Below are positions 1 to 5,502 of a stretch of DNA of 6,786 bases, in pieces. The DNA is taken from contig NZ_JAVWJB010000058.1 in assembly GCF_036639235.1 (NCBI RefSeq), forward strand, positions 1 through 6,786, written 5' to 3'. How positions within the stretch are numbered: position 1 is the first letter of the stretch; each line of letters opens with the position of its first letter. Made by a program: the position numbers and the translations under genes. The DNA is from Clostridium_AB sp036639235. GTDB lineage: Bacteria > Bacillota > Clostridia > Clostridiales > Caloramatoraceae. Under the pieces are notes generated by a model, which was not told the DNA's origin, did no database searches, and saw only the letters and a program-made list of their open reading frames with translations.

Positions 1-21
1 TTACTTTGAGATGACCTTGTT

Positions 22-2310
22 TTAGTTTTTGTAGTGTTTATTTTCGAATTCTTCTATAAGCATAGGCTTATCAAAATAGTATCCCTGGGCTAGGTCGCAT
101 CCGATGCTTCTCATGTAATTAGCCTGGGAAAGGGTTTCTATACCCTCAGATACAATTTGAATGTTAAGCTTTTTGGTCATAGAAACTATACTTGATAATA
201 TTATTTGGCCCCTATCAGTGTTAAAGTTTTCTGATAGGAATTCACGGTCAAGTTTAAGAACGTCTACTGGAATATCCTTAAGTATGTTTAGTGAGGAGTA
301 TCCTGCACCAAAGTCGTCCATGGCAATTAAAAATCCAATATCTTTAAGTTTATTCATAGTATTTTGAAGTACATCAATATTATGTATTGCAACACTTTCT
401 GTAAATTCTATTTCTATTAAGGATGGAGGAATAGAGTAGGTGTTCATAATTTCTTTGTACTGTGATATAAATTTGTTGTTATGTATATGAACCTTAGATA
501 GGTTAACTGATAGGGGGAGTGGGTCATAGCCACTGTCTATCCATTTTCTAAGGGTCTTGCAAACTTCTTTAAATACATATCTATCAATATTAGAAATAAA
601 TCTGTTCTTCTCAAATAGTGGAATAAACTTATCAGGTGGAATAACCCCCTTGGTAGGGTGATGCCATCTAATAAGAGCTTCTGCACCTACAATGGTATTG
701 GTGTTTAGGTCGTATTTAGGCTGTAAATAAACCTTAAATTCACCAAGCTCCAGTGAAGATTTCATGCTATTTTCTATTTCTACTTGTTCCTGTAGTGTCT
801 CAAATATACTAGTGTCATAGAATGAAAAACAGGTTCTAAAATTGCCCTTAGCACGTTTAAGTGCCATATGGGACATATCACTTAAGAGGTTAATATCAGC
901 TGTATTATCCTCAATTACATGTATTCCGTAGTTTATAAGTATTCTATGATTAATAATCTCCTGTACATTAGTACATATATCTTCGTTAATCTTTTTAAGT
1001 CTCTTTACAAGTAGCTCATCATTTTTATAGAGAACTAACATACTGAAAATATCATGACTTACCCTGCAGCATACTTCATTTGATTTAAGATTATTATCTA
1101 CTATTCCGTATATAAGTTCGAGGATCTCATTCCCCTTATCAAAGCCGAATACATCATTAACGTATTTAAACTTATCAATATCAAAGGTAACAACAGCATA
1201 GGTTTTATGATGGCTATGCTTAAGAATAGTCTTAGAATCAACTGCAAACTTATTGAAATTATTACCCCTTGTAATATTGTCCATATAATAAATAGTTTCA
1301 ACTTCACGTTTATTTTTAGTGTGAAGGTATCTTATAAGAATAACAAGGCAGGTTATAATAACAATTGAAGACATACATAGTGCAAGGGTTGTTTGGACAA
1401 TATGTTGGTTCTTAGAATTAATGTGTGTAGTATTTATTATTGTGAGTAAGTACCAGTCGTTAATTTTAAGTGGGGTGTAGTTTAGGATTTTTTCCTGATC
1501 TAGATCACTAAACTTAATAAAGCCACTTTTACCAGTTTTAAACATATTTTCGTTAGCTTTTATTTTGCTATAGTCTTTAAACTCTCCCCGTTGGTAGAAG
1601 TTTTGATCGAATATATTAGCCTTTGTATTCATGGAATTTGGTTTGTTGGAATTTAGAATCATATCCCCATTTTTATTAGTTATAATAAAAAATGCGTCTT
1701 CTCCAAAGTTAGACATATCTAAATCCTTAACAAAGGACTCCGCATCATAGATTGCTGATAGTGAATATATTAGGGTTTTGTTTTTGTAAACAGGTATAGA
1801 GTAAACAAAAACATTGTTTCCATCTTGATGGTCCTTTATAGGGCCACAAACAGAGATTTCACCATTAAGTGATTTTGTGATACATAAAGGACTAGGAACT
1901 TTATGACTTTTTCCATCTGAGGAATAGGTTTTTCCACCAGGGGTGGTAAGTGATATTCTTTTAAAATTATTTAGCTTAGCTTGATTATTAAGTAGGATAA
2001 AAAACTTCTCATTAGTTAACCCGTTATAGGCATCAATTGCTAAGGAAATAGATTTTAAAGTATTTATATCATCCTGTATTTGGGTTCGCAAAGTTTCAGC
2101 ATTTTGGTTAGATACCTCATCTAAATACATTTTCCTATCATTAGAAAGAAAGTTATTAACGTTATTCATATAATAGGCTGATGTAAGTGTTAGAACTAAA
2201 ATAACTAGTATAATTATAACTATCTGAACTAGAAAGGAAGGCTTCATATTGTATATTATAGGTACACTATTTTTAAGCTTTTTCTTAGTATTTTTTAAAA
2301 AAATACCCAT
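22..2310 (-). CDS. Membrane Cache sensor / degenerate GGDEF / EAL cyclic-di-GMP phosphodiesterase
   Basis: Predicted membrane receptor that hydrolyses cyclic di-GMP to pGpG in the cytoplasm. Counted from the ATG at 2310, the 762 residues show a short basic N-terminus, TM1 at about 27-47, an extracellular Cache-like region at about 48-303 (typical INDWYLLTI near its end), TM2 at about 306-328, GGDEF fold at about 340-500 and EAL at about 508-757. The GGDEF signature reads SHDIF (418-422), so diguanylate cyclase activity is unlikely, although the metal-site DIDKF (377-381) remains. No RxxD I-site is visible. The EAL domain keeps every expected motif: EALIRW (E544), SVNLS (N603), EIEFTES, DDFGAGYSSL (D665, D666), KLDR (K686), SEGIE (E722, E725) and QGY (Q742). 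A GTG at 2322 could extend the frame by four codons, but it lies inside the GGAGGTG ribosome site, so I chose the ATG. It is divergent from a paralogue at 2980. The sensed ligand cannot be told from sequence. Confidence 0.95.
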   Translation of the reverse strand: MGIFLKNTKKKLKNSVPIIYNMKPSFLVQIVIIILVILVLTLTSAYYMNNVNNFLSNDRKMYLDEVSNQNAETLRTQIQDDINTLKSISLAIDAYNGLTNEKFFILLNNQAKLNNFKRISLTTPGGKTYSSDGKSHKVPSPLCITKSLNGEISVCGPIKDHQDGNNVFVYSIPVYKNKTLIYSLSAIYDAESFVKDLDMSNFGEDAFFIITNKNGDMILNSNKPNSMNTKANIFDQNFYQRGEFKDYSKIKANENMFKTGKSGFIKFSDLDQEKILNYTPLKINDWYLLTIINTTHINSKNQHIVQTTLALCMSSIVIITCLVILIRYLHTKNKREVETIYYMDNITRGNNFNKFAVDSKTILKHSHHKTYAVVTFDIDKFKYVNDVFGFDKGNEILELIYGIVDNNLKSNEVCCRVSHDIFSMLVLYKNDELLVKRLKKINEDICTNVQEIINHRILINYGIHVIEDNTADINLLSDMSHMALKRAKGNFRTCFSFYDTSIFETLQEQVEIENSMKSSLELGEFKVYLQPKYDLNTNTIVGAEALIRWHHPTKGVIPPDKFIPLFEKNRFISNIDRYVFKEVCKTLRKWIDSGYDPLPLSVNLSKVHIHNNKFISQYKEIMNTYSIPPSLIEIEFTESVAIHNIDVLQNTMNKLKDIGFLIAMDDFGAGYSSLNILKDIPVDVLKLDREFLSENFNTDRGQIILSSIVSMTKKLNIQIVSEGIETLSQANYMRSIGCDLAQGYYFDKPMLIEEFENKHYKN

Positions 2311-2319
2311 ATAGTTAGG

Positions 2320-2326
2320 CACCTCC
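2320..2326 (-). promoter_or_regulatory. Ribosome binding site that fixes the start of the minus-strand receptor gene
   Basis: On the minus strand the sequence reads GGAGGTG, a seven-base match to the 16S anti-Shine-Dalgarno sequence, then nine bases to the ATG at 2310-2308. The in-frame GTG at 2322-2320 is part of this site and so cannot use it, which supports the shorter 762-residue protein. Confidence 0.8.
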
Positions 2327-2366
2327 GATACATTTTAAACAAAAATATTCATATTAAGTATATTAT

Positions 2367-2402
2367 ATTATAAAATACCTTAATTTATAAGTTTGTATTA
2401 TA
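2367..2402 (-). promoter_or_regulatory. Possible promoter region of the minus-strand receptor gene
   Basis: The minus strand carries two exact TATAAT hexamers, at 2372-2367 and 2402-2397, about 45-75 bases upstream of the ribosome site. Neither has a good TTGACA-like hexamer at 16-18 bases. The tract is so AT-rich that chance matches are expected, so this is a weak call based on position and the -10 hexamers alone. Confidence 0.22.
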
Positions 2403-2469
2403 AAAAATTACAAATTTACTAAAAAAATAATTAAAAAATGTAAAAATATAGATTCTCTAAGGGAATTAT

Positions 2470-2482
2470 CGTATATTATACG
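2470..2482. repeat. Short perfect palindrome, possible operator
   Basis: CGTATA and TATACG are mirrored around a single T. The site also contains a minus-strand TATAAT (2480-2475), so it could be an operator over a promoter for the minus-strand receptor gene. A related palindrome, TGTATA-TAT-TATACA, lies at 2801-2815. In AT-rich DNA such short palindromes can arise by chance. Confidence 0.25.
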
Positions 2483-2570
2483 GAAAAAGGTAAGTGGTAA
2501 TTTACAAATGCATAAATATGTTTAAAATATTGTATAAATACTACATAGGAAAAATATTAATACTAATAGG

Positions 2571-2609
2571 TAACAAAAGTACACCAGGCTAATTATAGCC
2601 TGGTGTACT
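2571..2609 (-). terminator. Rho-independent terminator of the 29-codon gene
   Basis: A perfect 14-bp stem (AGTACACCAGGCTA at 2578-2591 with TAGCCTGGTGTACT at 2596-2609) closes a four-base ATTA loop. On the minus strand the hairpin is followed by TTTTGTT, the U-rich tail of an intrinsic terminator. The plus-strand side has no T-tract. It therefore ends transcription coming from the small minus-strand gene about 32 bases upstream, and insulates the receptor gene beyond it. Confidence 0.85.
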
Positions 2610-2641
2610 ATGTATGGTATAAAAATACTTAAAACATAGGC

Positions 2642-2731
2642 TTAAGCGTGGGTCTTCTTACCAACTATTCCTTTTTCATGACCTTTCTGGCATGATGTTG
2701 ATTTATGTGTTGTTTTGTTCGGTTTAGACAT
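2642..2731 (-). CDS. 29-residue His/Lys-rich small protein of unknown function
   Basis: An ATG at 2731-2729 opens a 29-codon frame ending in TAA at 2644-2642. The peptide begins MSKPNKTTHKSTSC and ends KKTHA. It is strongly basic (seven Lys), carries three His and one Cys in a CQKGH segment, and has no hydrophobic stretch that could be a membrane helix or signal peptide, so it is probably cytoplasmic. Reality as a gene rests on three signals: AGGAGGTG at 2743-2736 at proper spacing, a complete short frame, and a dedicated hairpin terminator just downstream in the same direction. The CxxGH plus other His could bind a metal or nucleic acid, but that is speculation. I do not recognise the family. 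It sits alone between two divergent cyclic-di-GMP phosphodiesterase genes. The alternative is a small RNA whose apparent frame is accidental, which the strong ribosome site argues against. Confidence 0.75.
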   Translation of the reverse strand: MSKPNKTTHKSTSCQKGHEKGIVGKKTHA

Positions 2732-2735
2732 GGGG

Positions 2736-2743
2736 CACCTCCT
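2736..2743 (-). promoter_or_regulatory. Strong ribosome binding site of the 29-codon gene
   Basis: The minus strand reads AGGAGGTG followed by CCCC and the ATG, six bases from the GGAGG core to the start. This is an eight-base anti-Shine-Dalgarno match and is the main evidence that so short a frame is translated. Confidence 0.8.
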
Positions 2744-2800
2744 AAAAATGAAATTATTATTAATATTGCCAAATAGTCATCATATTAATCCCTTTAAATG

Positions 2801-2815
2801 TGTATATATTATACA
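2801..2815 (-). promoter_or_regulatory. Possible -10 region of the 29-codon gene within a palindrome
   Basis: The minus strand has an exact TATAAT at 2813-2808, about 65 bases before the ribosome site, inside the palindrome TGTATA-TAT-TATACA. I cannot find a convincing -35 hexamer at 16-18 bases, so the promoter call is tentative. The palindrome shares GTATA...TATAC with the one at 2470-2482. Confidence 0.3.
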
Positions 2816-2864
2816 AAAATTAAATAAAATGTATTGTTTTTGTGAAAATTATAGGAAAATTACC

Positions 2865-2893
2865 TTTTAATATAGAAGTAAAAAGTATATAAT
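2865..2893 (+). promoter_or_regulatory. Possible promoter of the plus-strand receptor gene
   Basis: An exact TATAAT at 2888-2893 is preceded by TTTTAA at 2865-2870 with a 17-base spacer. The -10 is perfect and the -35 is poor. It would give a leader of about 80 bases. I see no conserved riboswitch motif in that leader. AT-richness makes this call modest. Confidence 0.33.
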
Positions 2894-2979
2894 ATTCCAT
2901 ATATTGTGTGTTAATTAATAATATTGAAATAATTTTAATTACTTGTAATTAGGAAATAACTTTCGTAGGGGGAAGAAAG

Positions 2980-5334
2980 GTGAATGGTAGTATAAAAGGC
3001 AGGTCTAATCGTAATTTGGTTATCATTGCTCTTTCTGTTCTTATAGGTGTATTTTGCTTATCAATGTACGGATATGTTAGAAATGTGTCTAACCTCTTAG
3101 GTGAAGAGACTAAGAGCTATTTAAATGATATATCACTTCAAAGGGCAGCGACTTTTTCAACTAAGGTAAATGCACGTTTAGATATATTATCAGATATATC
3201 TAGAAGTCCTATTCTATATAGTAATGCTTCAATTAATGAGAAGCTTAAGTTTCTTGCTGAAAAGGAAGAATATAAGGACTATATAAGACTGGGATTAACT
3301 GATAGGAAAGGTGTATATAAAAGTACAGATGGATATCAACTAGACTTAAGTAATGAGCCTGGGTTCAGGGAATCACTTTCAGGGAAGACATATATATCTG
3401 AGCCATTTGCTGATAAGGTAAGTGGAATAGATATTATGGTTTTCTATGTTCCAATTATAGATGACAATAGGGTTGTTGGTGTTATTACTGCAAGTAAGGA
3501 TGTACCATCACTTTGTAAATCCTTGTTTGAACCATTTTTTTCAGGAACAGGACACTCATTTGTTGTTGATAGCCTTGGTAAGGTAGTGTTTCAAGAAAAG
3601 GGGCAAAGCAGTTTAGTCAGTGTAGATCAATTACATGTTAATGAGGAAGGACTTGACACGGGGTATCACTCCTTAATGACTACAGGGGATAGACGGGCAA
3701 CTAAGGTTAAGTTTAATGGACAGGAGCTATATGCTGTTCACAGTAAAATCGAGGGTATTAATGACTGGTATATAGTAAATACAGCACCTGTTAGTGTTGT
3801 GACTCAAAAAACATCATTGGTTCTTGAAAGTAGTGTTGGAATGGCGCTATTAATTATATTGGTGTTTAGCGGACTTTTAGCTTATATATATATAGATTAT
3901 AGAAAAAGCGAAAAGAAATATGAGGAGCTAGCATATGTTGATAAGGTTACAGGAATAAATAATCTTTATGGATTCCAAAGAGATGCTGAGGCTATTTTAA
4001 AGAAGAAGTCAGGCACATATGCAATGATTTATTTTGATATTAATAATTTTAAGGTTACTAATGATATGTTTGGGTATAAATTTGGAGATGAAATACTTAA
4101 AAATATTGCTTATATATTAAAGGAAACCTTTGTTGAGGATCAGGTTTATGCTAGATTTTCAAATGATTTATTTGGGGTATTAATTAGAATTACAGATAAA
4201 AAACTTTCAACTATTGTTCCAAAGTATGATTATAATCACATTATAGGACATGATAAATCAACTATGGATACTGAATACACCGATATTGATATGTATCTAA
4301 TTGGAATAGTAGCTGAAATTGAACATAATATTAAAAACTTTGCAGTTGAAACTAAGCCACACGTTGACCTACTTATGTCATATGGGGTGTATGTTATAAA
4401 CAGCCATTTAGAAGAGGTTACAACAATATCCAATAAGGCTAATATGGCAAGAAAAACAGTTAAGGGTCAATATCAAAGAAGACTTGCATTTTTTAATGAT
4501 TCCATCCGTGATAATCTAGTTGAGGAGAAGAATCTTGAGGGTGAAATAATTAAGGCAATCGAAAAAGAGCAGTTTGAGGTTTATTACCAGCCTAAGTATA
4601 AATTAAGTACCAATGAGCTAGTTGGTGCAGAGGCGTTAATTAGATGGATTCATCCTGATAAGGGAATGATTAGCCCTGGGAAATTTATTCCTGTAGCAGA
4701 GAAAACAGGACTTATAATTCCTATAGGGCGATGGGTGCTTAATAGCGTTTGTGACAAAATTAAGTCTTGGAGTGATTCAGGGTATGATGTTGTGCCTATT
4801 TCAGTTAATTTCTCAAAGGCTGAAATGTATCAAACAGACTTTATAAAAAGTACTAAGGAAACCATAAGAAGAAGTTGTGTTGATCCTAAATATATAGAAA
4901 TAGAACTTACAGAAAGTGCAGCTTTAAATGATGTGGACTTTGCTAAGAATACAATAATGGGCTTTAGGGACCTTGGTATTAAGGTTTCAATAGATGATTT
5001 TGGAACAGGATATTCTTGTTTAAGTTATCTTAAATCTATGCCTATTGATATTCTTAAAATAGATAGGTCATTTATAGTCGATATAGAGGAAAATGATAAG
5101 AGTAAAAATGTTCTAAAGGCTATTGTAGAACTTGCAAAATCACTTAATCTTGATGTGGTATCTGAAGGGGTTGAAACTAAGAATCAAACAGAATTCTTAA
5201 AGCAGGTTGGATGTGATATGGTACAAGGATATGCATTTAACAGACCTATGCCAGTTGGAGACTTTGAAAAGCTTATTAAAACACTTCAAGAAAGAGAAAC
5301 CGCAACAGCAAAGGACCCGATGCTACTTAAATAA
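2980..5334 (+). CDS. Membrane dCache sensor / degenerate GGDEF / EAL cyclic-di-GMP phosphodiesterase
   Basis: Predicted receptor-type phosphodiesterase degrading cyclic di-GMP to pGpG. The 784 residues run: TM1 about 12-32, extracellular dCache about 33-278 (SGKTYISEP, then VPIIDDNRVVGVIT, then INDWYIVNTAP), TM2 about 284-304, GGDEF fold about 312-505, EAL about 520-768, and a polar tail. The GGDEF signature is SNDLF (394-398), so cyclase activity is unlikely. FDINNFK still resembles the metal site. About 30 residues rich in Asp, Tyr and His (roughly 405-437) interrupt the domain just after the signature. The EAL domain is complete: EALIRW (E551), SVNFS (N610), EIELTES (E642, E645), DDFGTGYSCL (D672, D673), KIDR (K693), SEGVE (E729, E732) and QGY (Q749). 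The sensor lacks the RxWY motif of amino-acid-binding dCache domains. The start is GTG, with GGGGG at 2968-2972 seven bases upstream; the nearby ATG at 2984 is out of frame and soon stops. It is a divergent paralogue of the gene ending at 22. Confidence 0.95.
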   Translation: MNGSIKGRSNRNLVIIALSVLIGVFCLSMYGYVRNVSNLLGEETKSYLNDISLQRAATFSTKVNARLDILSDISRSPILYSNASINEKLKFLAEKEEYKDYIRLGLTDRKGVYKSTDGYQLDLSNEPGFRESLSGKTYISEPFADKVSGIDIMVFYVPIIDDNRVVGVITASKDVPSLCKSLFEPFFSGTGHSFVVDSLGKVVFQEKGQSSLVSVDQLHVNEEGLDTGYHSLMTTGDRRATKVKFNGQELYAVHSKIEGINDWYIVNTAPVSVVTQKTSLVLESSVGMALLIILVFSGLLAYIYIDYRKSEKKYEELAYVDKVTGINNLYGFQRDAEAILKKKSGTYAMIYFDINNFKVTNDMFGYKFGDEILKNIAYILKETFVEDQVYARFSNDLFGVLIRITDKKLSTIVPKYDYNHIIGHDKSTMDTEYTDIDMYLIGIVAEIEHNIKNFAVETKPHVDLLMSYGVYVINSHLEEVTTISNKANMARKTVKGQYQRRLAFFNDSIRDNLVEEKNLEGEIIKAIEKEQFEVYYQPKYKLSTNELVGAEALIRWIHPDKGMISPGKFIPVAEKTGLIIPIGRWVLNSVCDKIKSWSDSGYDVVPISVNFSKAEMYQTDFIKSTKETIRRSCVDPKYIEIELTESAALNDVDFAKNTIMGFRDLGIKVSIDDFGTGYSCLSYLKSMPIDILKIDRSFIVDIEENDKSKNVLKAIVELAKSLNLDVVSEGVETKNQTEFLKQVGCDMVQGYAFNRPMPVGDFEKLIKTLQERETATAKDPMLLK

Positions 5335-5373
5335 TTGCTTATAATTTAATTTTAAACATATATTAAGGGTAAT

Positions 5374-5416
5374 AAAAACAGGGGAATCTCAATTAATTGA
5401 GATTCCCCTTGTTTTT
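5374..5416 (+). terminator. Strong Rho-independent terminator after the plus-strand receptor gene
   Basis: GGGGAATCTCAA (5381-5392) pairs perfectly with TTGAGATTCCCC (5397-5408) around a TTAA loop. It is followed by TTGTTTTT and preceded by AAAAACA, so the stem can extend and the element could work in both directions. It lies 46 bases after the receptor's stop codon and separates that gene from the Hpt-receiver gene. Confidence 0.92.
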
Positions 5417-5444
5417 ACTCTATTTAAATTCACAATATCTCTTA

Positions 5445-5473
5445 TTTGGAATAGCATGTAGGGATGATATAAA
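5445..5473 (+). promoter_or_regulatory. Extended -10 promoter of the Hpt-receiver gene
   Basis: TGATATAAA at 5465-5473 is an extended -10 (TGn plus TATAAA). TTTGGA at 5445-5450 (17-base spacer), or TTGGAA one base later (16), gives a fair -35. Transcription would begin near 5480. That falls downstream of an out-of-frame GTG at 5477 and about 20 bases before the TTG at 5503, which favours the TTG as the start codon. Confidence 0.5.
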
Positions 5474-5484
5474 GTAGTGGAATT

Positions 5485-5490
5485 AAAGGG
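5485..5490 (+). promoter_or_regulatory. Weak ribosome binding site for the TTG start at 5503
   Basis: AAAGGG is the only purine-rich Shine-Dalgarno-like stretch before the TTG, and its 12-base spacing is longer than ideal. No better site precedes any other in-frame start nearby, and an in-frame TAA at 5470 bars upstream extension. Translation may be inefficient. Confidence 0.4.
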
Positions 5491-5502
5491 TCGAAACTTA
5501 AA

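Larger units (their letters stand above)
2311..2577. other. AT-rich intergenic region without a credible gene
   Basis: This stretch lies between the start of the minus-strand receptor gene and the terminator of the 29-codon gene. It is dominated by A and T runs. In either strand I find only very short frames without ribosome sites. It holds the receptor gene's ribosome site, the possible -10 hexamers, and a short perfect palindrome at 2470-2482 (CGTATA-T-TATACG). I see no recognisable riboswitch or structured RNA. Confidence 0.6.

Noticed and set aside
1..21. Possible terminator or further coding sequence beyond the stop of the minus-strand receptor gene.
   Set aside because: Only 21 bases are available, with no hairpin or T-tract; an in-frame second stop at 1-3 is most simply coincidence.
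1101..1307. Minus-strand 68-codon frame in another reading frame within the receptor gene.
   Set aside because: It lies wholly inside the well-supported GGDEF-coding region and has no ribosome site, so it is a shadow frame.
2968..2979. A 12-base sequence AGGGGGAAGAAA before the GTG at 2980 is repeated before the ATG at 6548.
   Set aside because: Both copies are Shine-Dalgarno regions and A/G-rich by function. The surrounding leaders do not match, so shared regulation is not supported.
2894..2979. Possible cyclic-di-GMP riboswitch in the leader of the plus-strand receptor gene.
   Set aside because: No GGCAAACC-like or other conserved core of class I, and no class II core, is visible; the leader is short and AT-rich.
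4236..4433. Minus-strand 65-codon frame opposite the GGDEF insertion of the plus-strand receptor.
   Set aside because: It is antisense to a continuous coding region with no ribosome site or terminator of its own.
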